Assembly: GCA_951800685.1 (NCBI GenBank)
Contig: CATOJY010000036.1
Coordinates: 1 to 35,034, forward strand
Reading direction: 5' to 3'
DNA: 35,034 nucleotides
Source of the DNA: an uncultured Lachnospiraceae bacterium
Lineage (GTDB): Bacteria; Bacillota; Clostridia; Lachnospirales; Lachnospiraceae
The position numbers and the translations under genes were made by a program. This document shows positions 17,223 to 25,688 of the stretch, piece by piece (position 1 is the first letter of the stretch; the number at the start of each line of letters is the position of its first letter). Under the pieces are notes generated by a model, which saw nothing but the letters and a program-made list of their open reading frames with translations, searched no databases and was not told where the DNA came from.

Positions 17223-18395
17223 CTACGTCCTTTCCACCCACTCCAGCAGCTGCTGCAGTTTTTTCTCATAGGTGTAACATTCCAGAACTTTCTTATGTCC
17301 TGCTTCGGCAATCTGCTCCCGCTCCTGCTCATGTGTTAAATAATAATCCACCTTCACCAACAGTTCCTCAGGCGTGCGGAACATAACGATCTCTTTATCT
17401 TCCTCAAACAGTTCTGCCGTTTCCTGGCAATAATTTGTCAGCACAAATCCTCCTGCGCCCAAAATATCCATAACGCGCTGTGGCGTGCCCCCTTCGATCC
17501 CTTTTAGTGAAATATTTAAATTGATCTTCGTGCCCGCATATGCAAAAGAACATATTTCACCATCTGGCACCGGCGGCCTGATCCGCACGCCTGGAAGCAA
17601 TGATGTTTCCACCTCGCTGTTTGTATACAAAAACACCTCGTGTTGCTCTGACAACATGTCCAGCACGCAGATTCTCTCTATATTTGCCAGTTTTCTAATC
17701 AAATAGGCCACTTCGAAGTATCTGACATCCTCAACCTCAAATACATTATGCATTTTGAAAGTAGGACTGACGAATCGGATATACTCCAAAATTTCCTTGC
17801 TTGTTTTTCCATAAACCCTGTTGATACCATCCCACTTAAAAGCAGCCTCCTCAAAGATACTGCGGAAATACTCCTGCATATTGGCTGGAATTCTATCAAG
17901 ACAGCGGTCATAATCATTCTTCTCATATAAATTGCCGACAAAACTAATATCACTGATATATTTCCCGGCAACCCTCTTTTTGCTGTTCCACTGCAGTACT
18001 TTGTCCCTGTCAACCGATAACGGCTGGTACATGACATGCGGGCATCCCCCTTCCTGCATCCTCTGACAGTCCAGCTTGTCAAAAACAGAATACCACACAT
18101 TATCCAGCTTTCCCACCACCGTGTATGGCCTTAGATAAGGAGCATCCCAGATGATCGGAATATATTTAATTCCCGACCAATAAGCCGCCACTGCAATATT
18201 GTTGATCAGGTGGATCGACATTAGGTGGGTAATATTATGCTCCTTAATATATGCAACAATCTCATCAATTTCTTCTTTGTCCATCGCAGAATTGTTTTGT
18301 GTCTTCGGATATTCCATGACATCATATTGCATTTTTCTTAATGTTAACACAACACTGTTACCTTTGGCTGTTCCATATACATACAATATCTTCAT
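17223..18395 (-). CDS. CgeB-like glycosyltransferase (copy 4, tandem paralogue of copy 3)
   Basis: A 390-residue protein, similar along its whole length to copy 3: MKILYVYGTAKGNSV, HLMSIHLINNIAVAAYWSG, IIWDAPYLRPYT, SVFDKLDC, DISFVGNLYEKNDYDR, AFKWDGINRVYGK, GTKINLNISLKGIEGGTPQR, DILGAGGFVLTNYCQETAEL and FEEDKEIVMFRTPEEL. The frame begins at GTG 18431, but ATG 18395 gives the same N-terminus as copy 3, so it is preferred although its SD (GGA, ten bases off) is modest. It is the first gene of the six-gene - strand GT run and is divergent from the 800-residue fusion gene. Confidence 0.82.
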   Translation of the reverse strand: MKILYVYGTAKGNSVVLTLRKMQYDVMEYPKTQNNSAMDKEEIDEIVAYIKEHNITHLMSIHLINNIAVAAYWSGIKYIPIIWDAPYLRPYTVVGKLDNVWYSVFDKLDCQRMQEGGCPHVMYQPLSVDRDKVLQWNSKKRVAGKYISDISFVGNLYEKNDYDRCLDRIPANMQEYFRSIFEEAAFKWDGINRVYGKTSKEILEYIRFVSPTFKMHNVFEVEDVRYFEVAYLIRKLANIERICVLDMLSEQHEVFLYTNSEVETSLLPGVRIRPPVPDGEICSFAYAGTKINLNISLKGIEGGTPQRVMDILGAGGFVLTNYCQETAELFEEDKEIVMFRTPEELLVKVDYYLTHEQEREQIAEAGHKKVLECYTYEKKLQQLLEWVERT

Positions 18396-18491
18396 CGTTC
18401 TATTTTCCAATCTTTCATCGTTTTTTCTCACTTCCTATAGTATAATGAAAAAAGCAAAAGTAATCTACCACTAAAAACGAGGATTTTCTAT
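18396..18491. promoter_or_regulatory. Divergent promoter region of two GT units
   Basis: Only 96 bases separate the - strand GT run from the + strand fusion gene. A perfect + strand TATAAT lies at 18441-18446 without a good -35. The same stretch read on the - strand gives TATACT as a possible -10. Overlapping divergent promoters would link expression of both units. Confidence 0.35.
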
Positions 18492-20894
18492 ATGAGCGTT
18501 TCTATTTATACCATCACACATGTTCCTTTCACCCCACCTGATCTTCCGATCTACATTCCTTTGCAGGTCGGACATGCTGTTCATGAAGATTATGGATACC
18601 TGGGTGACGATACCGGAGAAAACATTTCCGATAAAAACCAATATTACAGCGAATTGACCGGACTATACTGGATCTGGAAAAATGACTTCAAATCAGATTT
18701 CCTGGGACTATGTCATTACCGAAGATACTTTTTGACTAAAGACAACCGGTTAATGACCGAGAAGGATTACCTGGATATTTTAGCTTCCTACGATGTTATC
18801 GTCTCCCGTCCCCATACTGGCGCATATGATTATCGAACCGTTTATGGGCGCTCCCATGATATCCGCAATCTGGATATGACCGGAGATATCATTAAGGAAT
18901 TATGGCCTGACTACTATGAGACCTTTCAGGCTGTTATCCACGATACGCTCTGCTATGTGGGCAATCTGTTTGTGGCTCCGCGCACGCTATTCTGCGCTTA
19001 CTGCCAATGGCTCTTTCCTATCTTCTCCGTCCTGGAAGCACGAATTGACATGAGCAGTTACGATGACTATCACCGGAGAGTATTCGGATTTCTATCCGAA
19101 CAGCTTCTGATTGTCTGGATCAAATATAACCAGCTGTCCTACTATGAGGCTGATTTTGGAGTCAGTCACGAAAAAGCAGAAACCATTTATCTCAAACAGG
19201 AAATACAAAAATACCTGTACGCTGAGGATATCCCAGGTGCTTACCGTATATTCTGCGATACTCTTGAAAAGCGTCCTGACCTGCTTCTCCCCATATCAGA
19301 TTTCGACCAGGAGTTAACTGCTATGGAACATATCCTTAACATATGCCGTATAGAGCAGGAAGCTGGACTGCCGACTTTACTACAATTTTCAAGAAAACAA
19401 GAGATCCTGATCAGACAGTTCCGGCTAATCCTCAAAATCCTTTCCAAAATCCAGGACAACACCGTCACAGAAGAAGAACTTCAATATCTGACCGACTGTA
19501 AGATTTCCTGTCAGGCTGTTGTCTATATGCTTCAAAATTTTAAACAGTTTGCAAATCCACTGTTATTGCTCAATCAACTTGCTGTTATTTATGGATCGAC
19601 AGGAAATTATCTGTCTGCCCTCACCTTTCTGGAACAGGCGCTGACCATCAACGAAGCTGACCACACCACGCTATCCAATATTGCCGCCATACTGCAAACG
19701 ATTGGCCAGACAGAAATGGCAGAAGAATACCAGGCATTATTAAGCCAGTCTGCGCCCAAAAGAATTGTGGTATTCACAGGAGGGCAGATACCCGTTTTAA
19801 ATTACATAGCGGAACAATATGCGGTCGCCATAGAAGTGCTCGGCCATACTGTCTTTCGCTTTGACAAGTCCGCTTTTGCTGAAAGTTTCGAAAAGATGAT
19901 CCTTTTCCAGCAAAGTGGCCTGGACGCGGCTATCGTTCTGAATAATAGCTGTTTTCAGATGATCACAACGGCGGGAGAAAGTATTTGGGATCTATGGAAC
20001 GTTCCCTGCTACAATATTATCGTAGATCATCCCATGTATTTCTCCGATACTTTGGATCATGCACCCCGCAATGGTATTGTTGTGTGTTCCGACCGATACC
20101 ATACAGACTATATCAGGCGCTTTTATCCAACTGTTGCACGAACGTTCTTTCTGCCAACCGCCGGAAAATGCCTGAAACCTTATGATGCCTTAAAACCATT
20201 TGCCGAACGCTCTATAGACGTTCTGTTTATTGGCTCCTACAAATTCGACAGTACCTATATCTACGACGATGTGGATCTGCTGACCGCAGAGGAGATGATC
20301 AAGCACCCCTTCATGACATTCGAATCTATCCTGGAAAAATGTCTGTCAACAGCCCAACCATCTCTATCCTGCGAAACGCTAAAAGCAAACATCCAACAGC
20401 GCTGCACAGTTGACAAAAATACCTGCGCCCTTTTCCGTGCAGAGATTCTCAGGGTGCTTCTGGAGGCAGGGATCCGTATAACCGTATATGGCAACAACTT
20501 TGAAAATACCGATCTCTGCAGTTACCCTAATTTCATCTATAAGGGATGTTGCTCTGTCGAAGAAGGCATCCGCCTGATGGAAGACAGCAAGATCGTTCTC
20601 AACCAATTAGCCTGGTTTAAGGCCGGTTCCAGTGAGCGGATCTACGAAGCGATCTTACAAGGCGCTGTCGCTCTGTCAGACGACAGCCAGTACCTCCTGG
20701 AAACCTTTGAAGATACTGTAGATATCAGATATTATTCTTTACAGCATCTGGAAGAACTTCCTGCTATTGTACATTCCATTCTTTCCGATGAAACCACAAC
20801 CGAAGCGCTGAGGAAAAATGCTTACCAAAAAGCCTGCAAGCAACACACTTGGCTGCAGCGTGCTGCTGCGCTGCTTGATGACCTGCCGTCATAA
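18492..20894 (+). CDS. DUF4422 - TPR - CgeB-like glycosyltransferase fusion
   Basis: The 800-residue protein has three parts. Residues about 1-235 match DUF4422, a GT-A-like domain found in polysaccharide loci (VHEDYGYLGDDTGENIS; YYSELTGLYWIWKN; LGLCHYRRYF; NLFVAPRTLFCAYCQWLF). Residues about 355-420 hold a TPR pair (LLLNQLAVIYGSTGNYLSAL; TLSNIAAILQTIGQTEMAEEY). Residues about 424-800 are a CgeB/DUF3880 plus Glyco_trans_1_2 type GT (NVPCYNIIVDHPMYFS; IDVLFIGSYKF; KAGSSERIYEAILQGAVALSDDS). It may therefore add two sugars in turn, with the TPR as acceptor-binding bridge. SD GAGG lies nine bases before the ATG. Its stop overlaps the end of the convergent GT2 gene by six bases. Confidence 0.82.
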   Translation: MSVSIYTITHVPFTPPDLPIYIPLQVGHAVHEDYGYLGDDTGENISDKNQYYSELTGLYWIWKNDFKSDFLGLCHYRRYFLTKDNRLMTEKDYLDILASYDVIVSRPHTGAYDYRTVYGRSHDIRNLDMTGDIIKELWPDYYETFQAVIHDTLCYVGNLFVAPRTLFCAYCQWLFPIFSVLEARIDMSSYDDYHRRVFGFLSEQLLIVWIKYNQLSYYEADFGVSHEKAETIYLKQEIQKYLYAEDIPGAYRIFCDTLEKRPDLLLPISDFDQELTAMEHILNICRIEQEAGLPTLLQFSRKQEILIRQFRLILKILSKIQDNTVTEEELQYLTDCKISCQAVVYMLQNFKQFANPLLLLNQLAVIYGSTGNYLSALTFLEQALTINEADHTTLSNIAAILQTIGQTEMAEEYQALLSQSAPKRIVVFTGGQIPVLNYIAEQYAVAIEVLGHTVFRFDKSAFAESFEKMILFQQSGLDAAIVLNNSCFQMITTAGESIWDLWNVPCYNIIVDHPMYFSDTLDHAPRNGIVVCSDRYHTDYIRRFYPTVARTFFLPTAGKCLKPYDALKPFAERSIDVLFIGSYKFDSTYIYDDVDLLTAEEMIKHPFMTFESILEKCLSTAQPSLSCETLKANIQQRCTVDKNTCALFRAEILRVLLEAGIRITVYGNNFENTDLCSYPNFIYKGCCSVEEGIRLMEDSKIVLNQLAWFKAGSSERIYEAILQGAVALSDDSQYLLETFEDTVDIRYYSLQHLEELPAIVHSILSDETTTEALRKNAYQKACKQHTWLQRAAALLDDLPS

Positions 20895-21707
20895 TTCAAA
20901 ATCTCTGCACAGCAGTTCTGCAATCTCCTTCTGAATGCCGCATTGCTGGGCAAGATCCATAATCTTTTCCTGTACCAATGGCAGAATGCCATACTCTGTC
21001 ATTTCACGACGGTATTTAGACACTAAATAGCATTGGACAACAAGTCTTTCCGCCACACGGGTCGAGAGACTGTTGTCTGTTTTATGCACTTCTACAAGAA
21101 CTTCGTCGACAAAACCAATCTGCCATTCCTTCGCAACTCTGAGAACTAATTCGTAATCCTGCAGACATGGCAGGGACTCCTTAAAGCCGCCCACCCTCTC
21201 CAGACATTCTCTGCGGACAAGCATCGTCGGCGTTCCGATAAAATTCCACCAAAGCAGCAAGCGGAACATATCTCCCTCAAGCAGATTTTTTGAAATATCA
21301 TAAGCCGGTGTATAACACCGGCGGCTCCCATTTCTTTCGATTCCGCTCATCCTGCAATAGACTAGCCCGACATTCTTGGAGGAATTCATCATGTTCTCCA
21401 TTTGGAGCCTTAACTTGTCCGGCATCCATTCGTCATCACTGTCCAGGAAAGCAATATAATCACTCTGGCTTGCCTGTATACCTATATTTCTCGCATGACA
21501 CGCACCCCGGTTCGTTTCCTGACAAATATAGAGAATCCTCTCATCAGCAAACTGTCCAACAATTTCTCTGGTATGATCTGTCGACCCATCGTCTACAATG
21601 ATAAGTTCGTAATTCTCATATGTTTGACTCAAAACACTTCTGATCGCTCTTCCAATCTGCTTTTCTCTATTATATGTGGGAATGATCACGCTGACCTTTT
21701 CGTTCAT
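20889..21707 (-). CDS. GT2 glycosyltransferase (small)
   Basis: A compact 272-residue GT-A family 2 enzyme: VSVIIPTYNREKQIGRAIRS, IIVDDGSTDHT (36-46), NRGACHARNIGI and the DSDDEW metal motif (89-94), then a GTPTMLVRRECLERVGGF...LQDYELVLRVA acceptor-side region. No membrane helices, so it is cytosolic. It lies directly downstream of flagellin gene 1 in the same direction, with that gene's terminator between them, so it may be transcribed partly by read-through from the SigD flagellin promoter. SD AGGTG precedes the ATG. Sugar and acceptor unknown; proximity favours a flagellin glycan. Confidence 0.9.
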   Translation of the reverse strand: MNEKVSVIIPTYNREKQIGRAIRSVLSQTYENYELIIVDDGSTDHTREIVGQFADERILYICQETNRGACHARNIGIQASQSDYIAFLDSDDEWMPDKLRLQMENMMNSSKNVGLVYCRMSGIERNGSRRCYTPAYDISKNLLEGDMFRLLLWWNFIGTPTMLVRRECLERVGGFKESLPCLQDYELVLRVAKEWQIGFVDEVLVEVHKTDNSLSTRVAERLVVQCYLVSKYRREMTEYGILPLVQEKIMDLAQQCGIQKEIAELLCRDFEL

Positions 21708-21782
21708 GTTTCACACCTGCCTTGTTTTCTCTAACTTCAAAATATCCCTTACAAAATGATAAACTAACTTATACTCTGAACC

Positions 21783-21815
21783 TTAAAAGAGGGACTGGCT
21801 TTCGCCAATCCCTCT
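21783..21815 (-). terminator. Rho-independent terminator after flagellin gene 1
   Basis: On the - strand AGAGGGA (21809-21815) and TCCCTCT (21788-21794) with inner GGC/GCC and a GAAA loop are followed by TTTTAA. A strong terminator shortly after the flagellin stop. Confidence 0.88.
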
Positions 21816-21850
21816 CCGGTAATTTAGCAATCATTTCCAAACTATCAATA

Positions 21851-22837
21851 TTAACCAAGTAAGGACAGTGCCAACTGGTTAGACTGATTAGCCTGTGACA
21901 GCATAGATGTACCAGCCTGCTGCAGAATGTTGTTGTTAGCATATCTAACCATCTCTGTAGCGATATCTGTATCACGAATCTGAGCCTCTGCAGATGTGGT
22001 GTTCTCTACGATGTTATCCAGGTTGCTGATCGTATGCTCAAGTCTGTTCTGGATTGCACCAAGGTCTGAACGCTGCTGGGATACATCCTTGATCGCACTC
22101 TTAGCAAATGCATTCAATGCTGCGAAGTCTGCTGCTGTAGGTGCATTGTCTGTGTCAAGCGTTGAAGCAGTAACTGTAGAGTCTGGATCCACAACCTTGG
22201 CCGTATCTACTCCATAGAACTTATCCAACATAGCCGATGTCAGCGTATTTGTGTCGCCTTCTTCGTATACATCTGTCTCATCAGACTGCACATTTGCTGT
22301 ACCAAAAGTCGTTCCCTTAGTAACTGCATTGGAAATCAACTCATTGGTATTCATGTTCTTGATCGTGATGCTGATATGCTGTCCAGACTCTGCACCAACC
22401 TGAAGACCCTTGTTAGAGAAAGAACCATCCAACAGGCTCTGCTCATTGAATGTTGTTGTGCTCTGTACACGGTCGATCTCGCTCATCAGCTGCTTAACCT
22501 CTGACTGGATATAGCTGCGGTCTGCAGATGTCAGAGTACCATTCTCACCCTTAACAGCCAGTTCGTTCATTCTCTGCAACATATCCTGTACTTCGTTCAA
22601 TGCACCTTCTGCTGTCTGTACGCAGGAGATACCATCCTGAGCGTTTGCAGATGCCTGTGTAAGTCCTCTGATCTGTCTTCTCATCTTCTCGGAAATAGAT
22701 AAGCCTGCTGCATCATCTGCTGCACGGTTGATCTTGTAACCAGATGATAACTTCTCTGTAGACTTAGCCTGTGCGCTTGTTGTAAGACCAAGCATTCTGT
22801 TAGAGTTCATTGCTGTAATATTGTGCTGTACTACCAT
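21851..22837 (-). CDS. fliC: Flagellin 1
   Basis: A 328-residue filament subunit, exported by the flagellar type III apparatus. Residues 1-167 are the conserved N-terminal D0/D1 region (MVVQHNITAMNSNRMLG; INRAADDAAGLSISEKMR; LQRMNELAVKGENGT) and 233-328 the conserved C-terminal region ending SQANQSNQLALSLLG. The central part (168-232) is short and is the only stretch that differs strongly from its three paralogues; it is the likely surface-exposed and glycosylated zone, rich in Thr and Ser. It has a single Cys72. The QRMNELAV...NGT segment overlaps the TLR5 site of other flagellins with several changes. It has its own SigD promoter, leader and terminator. SD GGAGG lies eight bases before the ATG. 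Confidence 0.97.
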   Translation of the reverse strand: MVVQHNITAMNSNRMLGLTTSAQAKSTEKLSSGYKINRAADDAAGLSISEKMRRQIRGLTQASANAQDGISCVQTAEGALNEVQDMLQRMNELAVKGENGTLTSADRSYIQSEVKQLMSEIDRVQSTTTFNEQSLLDGSFSNKGLQVGAESGQHISITIKNMNTNELISNAVTKGTTFGTANVQSDETDVYEEGDTNTLTSAMLDKFYGVDTAKVVDPDSTVTASTLDTDNAPTAADFAALNAFAKSAIKDVSQQRSDLGAIQNRLEHTISNLDNIVENTTSAEAQIRDTDIATEMVRYANNNILQQAGTSMLSQANQSNQLALSLLG

Positions 22838-22936
22838 GTTATATTCCTCCTTGAATTTGATGTGGCTTCCCTGCCACTTAATTTACCTTGTTGTAATGAA
22901 ATCTCTGGTTCGTACGCTACCATCATTTTCATTACA
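22838..22936 (-). promoter_or_regulatory. Flagellin 1 leader: CGUACG stem-loop plus CsrA-type hairpin
   Basis: The first stem-loop (22892-22936) pairs TGTAATGAAA with TTTCATTACA, has an upper TGGT/ACCA stem and an apical loop with CGTACG. Closer to the gene, GTGGC-AGGGAA-GCCAC (22862-22877) is a 5-bp stem with a hexaloop carrying the CsrA motif ANGGA. The SD (AAGGAGG) offers a second site. Pairing is read directly; CsrA binding is inferred from the csrA/fliW genes here and the Bacillus subtilis hag precedent. Confidence 0.75.
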
Positions 22937-22971
22937 TTCTATTCAGTAAATGTTCTAATTTACTTGTAATA

Positions 22972-22999
22972 TATATCGGATGATCCAAAATTTACTTTA
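22972..22999 (-). promoter_or_regulatory. Sigma-28 (SigD) promoter of flagellin 1
   Basis: On the - strand TAAA (22996-22999), 16 bases, CCGATATA (22972-22979) match the sigma-28 consensus. The same pattern, with identical spacing, precedes all four flagellins and flaG. Confidence 0.92.
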
Positions 23000-23075
23000 G
23001 AGAATACGAAAATTTTTCTTACCTTGCGGCGTTTCTATGCGCACAAATAATTGGAAGACTTATTGATTTCCTTCC

Positions 23076-23108
23076 ATAAAAGAAGACCGGTCAAACACCG
23101 GTCTCCTT
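23076..23108 (-). terminator. Rho-independent terminator after flagellin gene 2
   Basis: On the - strand AGACCGGT (23097-23104) pairs with ACCGGTCT (23084-23091), loop GTTTG, extended by GAAG/CTTC, then TTCTTTTA. Confidence 0.85.
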
Positions 23109-23144
23109 CTTAAACCTTCATTATAGAACTATTACAAATCATTC

Positions 23145-24149
23145 TTAACCAAGTAAGGACAGTGCTAACTGGTTAGACTGATTAGCCTGTGACAGCATAG
23201 AAGTACCAGCCTGCTGCAGAATGTTGTTGTTAGCATATCTAACCATCTCTGTAGCAATATCTGTGTCACGGATCTGAGCCTCTGCAGATGTGGTGTTCTC
23301 TACGATGTTATCCAGGTTGCTGATCGTATGCTCAAGTCTGTTCTGGATTGCACCAAGGTCTGAACGCTGCTGGGATACATCCTTGATCGCGCTCTTAGCG
23401 AATGCATTCAATGCTGCGAAGTCTGCTGCTGTAGGTGCTGCATCCAATCCCTGATCCTTCGCAAGTGCAGTAGTACTATTGTTCACTGTGTCAACTACTG
23501 CGTCCTTATCAAAGGTATAGAACTTAGACAACATATCTGCCGTAAGAGCATTCGTATCGCCTTCTTTATAAGCCATATCGGTATCCGAACCAGCCGCTTC
23601 AACATTTGCTGTACCAAAGCTTGTTCCCTTACCTACTGCACTTGCGATCAACTCGTTAGTATTCATGTTCTTGATCGTGATGCTGATATGCTGTCCAGAC
23701 TCTGCACCAACCTGAAGACCCTTGTTAGAGAAGGAACCATCCAACAGGCTCTGCTCATTGAATGTTGTTGTGCTCTGTACACGGTCGATCTCGCTCATCA
23801 GCTGCTTAACCTCTGCCTGGATGTAGCTGCGGTCTGCAGATGTCAGCGTGCCATTCTCACCCTTAACAGCCAGCTCATTCATTCTCTGCAGCATATCCTG
23901 TACTTCGTTCAATGCACCTTCTGCTGTCTGTACGCAGGAGATACCATCCTGAGCGTTTGCGGATGCCTGTGTAAGTCCTCTGATCTGTCTTCTCATCTTC
24001 TCGGAAATAGATAAGCCTGCTGCATCATCTGCTGCACGGTTGATCTTGTAACCAGATGATAACTTCTCTGTGGACTTAGCCTGTGCGCTTGTTGTAAGAC
24101 CAAGCATTCTGTTAGAGTTCATTGCTGTAATGTTGTGCTGTACTACCAT
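23145..24149 (-). CDS. fliC: Flagellin 2
   Basis: A 334-residue flagellin, nearly identical to flagellin 1 in residues 1-167 and in the last ~96 residues. The central region (about 168-238) differs: it contains VEAAGSDTDMAYKEGDTNALTADMLSKF and VVDTVNNSTTALAK segments. Such variation limited to the outer domain is normal for paralogous flagellins and may change glycan sites or antigenicity. It carries the same start context (AAGGAGG SD), its own SigD promoter and the same leader. It lies 55 bases or so from the -35 of its promoter to the stop of flagellin 3, with no clear terminator between, so transcripts of gene 3 may run into gene 2. Confidence 0.97.
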   Translation of the reverse strand: MVVQHNITAMNSNRMLGLTTSAQAKSTEKLSSGYKINRAADDAAGLSISEKMRRQIRGLTQASANAQDGISCVQTAEGALNEVQDMLQRMNELAVKGENGTLTSADRSYIQAEVKQLMSEIDRVQSTTTFNEQSLLDGSFSNKGLQVGAESGQHISITIKNMNTNELIASAVGKGTSFGTANVEAAGSDTDMAYKEGDTNALTADMLSKFYTFDKDAVVDTVNNSTTALAKDQGLDAAPTAADFAALNAFAKSAIKDVSQQRSDLGAIQNRLEHTISNLDNIVENTTSAEAQIRDTDIATEMVRYANNNILQQAGTSMLSQANQSNQLALSLLG

Positions 24150-24248
24150 GTTATATTCCTCCTTGAATTTGATGTGGCTTCCCTGCCACTTATTTGCTTA
24201 GCTGTAATAAATCCTCAGGCTCGTACGCAGCCATCGGGTTTACTACAG
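24150..24248 (-). promoter_or_regulatory. Flagellin 2 leader: CGUACG stem-loop plus CsrA-type hairpin
   Basis: Stem-loop 24202-24248: CTGTAGTAAA pairs with TTTATTACAG with a G-T pair, an upper GGCT/AGCC stem and the apical CGTACG at 24222-24227. The ANGGA hexaloop hairpin (GTGGC-AGGGAA-GCCAC) is at 24174-24189, before the SD. Confidence 0.75.
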
Positions 24249-24276
24249 TGATGTAAGTATCACCTTACTTAAAATA

Positions 24277-24304
24277 TATATCGGTTGAATTTCCGCTGAC
24301 TTTA
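24277..24304 (-). promoter_or_regulatory. Sigma-28 (SigD) promoter of flagellin 2
   Basis: TAAA (24301-24304), 16 bases, CCGATATA (24277-24284) on the - strand. Confidence 0.92.
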
Positions 24305-24340
24305 GAACCTTTCCCTAATTTTTAGAGATATTGCCCTAAA

Positions 24341-25381
24341 TTAACCAAGTAAGGACAGTGCCAACTGGTTAGACTGGTTAGCCTGTGACAACATAGAGGT
24401 ACCTGCCTGCTGCAGAATGTTATTGTTCGCATATCTAACCATCTCTGTAGCAATATCTGTATCACGGATCTGAGCCTCTGCAGATGTGGTGTTCTCTACG
24501 ATGTTATCCAGGTTGCTGATCGTATGCTCAAGTCTGTTCTGGATCGCACCAAGGTCTGAACGCTGCTGGGATACATCCTTGATCGCATGTTTCGCAAAGG
24601 CATTCAGCGCCGCAAAGTCTGCTGCTGTAGGTGCATCTGTCAGATCACTCTTCGTTGTACCGGTTTTATCATCTTTCGTCGCCAACGCTGCCTTAACATC
24701 CGCATCTGTTACTTTCGTATCGTCAAATTCATAGAACTTTGATAACAGATTAGAAGCAAATTTCCTCTCGCCATCCGTAATACTCGCATCCGCGTAGTTC
24801 AAGCTATCCGTACTCTGCGTATTCTTAGAGTCTACATTGGACACACCGAATTTCACTTCGTCGGCAACTGCATTCGCAATTAACTCATTGGTGTTCATGT
24901 TCTTGATCGTGATCCCGATGTGCTGTCCAGACTCTGCACCAACCTGAAGACCCTTGTTAGAGAAGGAACCATCCAACAGGCTCTGCTCATTGAATGTTGT
25001 TGTGCTCTGTACACGGTCAATCTCGCTCATCAGCTGCTTAACCTCTGCCTGGATATAGCTGCGGTCTGCAGATGTCAGCGTGCCATTCTCACCCTTAACA
25101 GCCAGCTCGTTCATTCTCTGCAGCATATCCTGTACTTCGTTCAATGCACCTTCTGCTGTCTGTACGCAGGAGATACCATCCTGAGCATTTGCAGATGCCT
25201 GTGTAAGTCCTCTGATCTGTCTTCTCATCTTCTCGGAAATAGATAAGCCTGCTGCATCATCTGCTGCACGGTTGATCTTGTAACCAGATGATAACTTCTC
25301 TGTGGACTTAGCCTGTGCCTTTGTTGTAAGACCAAGCATTCTGTTAGAGTTCATTGCTGTAATGTTGTGTTGTACTACCAT
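24341..25381 (-). CDS. fliC: Flagellin 3 (protein identical to flagellin 4)
   Basis: A 346-residue flagellin with the shared conserved ends and a longer central region (about 168-250: VADEVKFGVSNVDSKNTQSTDSL...DDKTGTTKSDL split here). The protein is identical to flagellin 4. At the DNA level, about 24453-25423 reads identical to the matching stretch of gene 4, while the last ~110 coding bases differ by silent changes and the distal leader differs. This points to recent gene conversion or duplication that stopped inside the gene. It differs from copies 1 and 2 at residue 21 (Lys for Ser) and 155 (GQHIGI for GQHISI). It has its own SigD promoter and leader but no clear terminator before gene 2. 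Confidence 0.97.
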   Translation of the reverse strand: MVVQHNITAMNSNRMLGLTTKAQAKSTEKLSSGYKINRAADDAAGLSISEKMRRQIRGLTQASANAQDGISCVQTAEGALNEVQDMLQRMNELAVKGENGTLTSADRSYIQAEVKQLMSEIDRVQSTTTFNEQSLLDGSFSNKGLQVGAESGQHIGITIKNMNTNELIANAVADEVKFGVSNVDSKNTQSTDSLNYADASITDGERKFASNLLSKFYEFDDTKVTDADVKAALATKDDKTGTTKSDLTDAPTAADFAALNAFAKHAIKDVSQQRSDLGAIQNRLEHTISNLDNIVENTTSAEAQIRDTDIATEMVRYANNNILQQAGTSMLSQANQSNQLALSLLG

Positions 25382-25479
25382 AATATATTCCTCCTTGAAT
25401 TTGATGTGGCTTCCCTGCCACTTTACTGCCCCTGTAATAGGTTCTCCGACTCGTACGCTGCCGACAGATTTACTACAGG
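25382..25479 (-). promoter_or_regulatory. Flagellin 3 leader: CGUACG stem-loop plus CsrA-type hairpin
   Basis: Stem-loop 25431-25479: CCTGTAGTA pairs with TATTACAGG (one G-T pair), upper stem TCGGC/GTCGG using G-U pairs, apical CGTACG at 25452-25457. The hexaloop hairpin (GTGGC-AGGGAA-GCCAC) is at 25406-25421. Confidence 0.72.
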
Positions 25480-25509
25480 CATGTAAACAAATTGATATTA
25501 CATATAATA

Positions 25510-25537
25510 TATATCGGGAAATCTCTAGTTAACTTTA
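25510..25537 (-). promoter_or_regulatory. Sigma-28 (SigD) promoter of flagellin 3
   Basis: TAAA (25534-25537), 16 bases, CCGATATA (25510-25517) on the - strand. Confidence 0.92.
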
Positions 25538-25604
25538 GGAATTCTCCACAAATTTCAATATGTTCCGGCATATTCTCCACACTGGACGATCAGCCTATCC
25601 AATG

Positions 25605-25640
25605 ACAAAGAAAAGACCGATAGCAATACCGGTCTTTTCT
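25605..25640 (-). terminator. Rho-independent terminator after flagellin gene 4
   Basis: On the - strand AGAAAAGACCG (25630-25640) pairs with CGGTCTTTTCT (25609-25619), so the 3' arm itself supplies the U-rich run. Confidence 0.82.
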
Positions 25641-25688
25641 CATTATCTTACAAATTAACAATTTACAAAACAACCAAACTGTCCCTAA

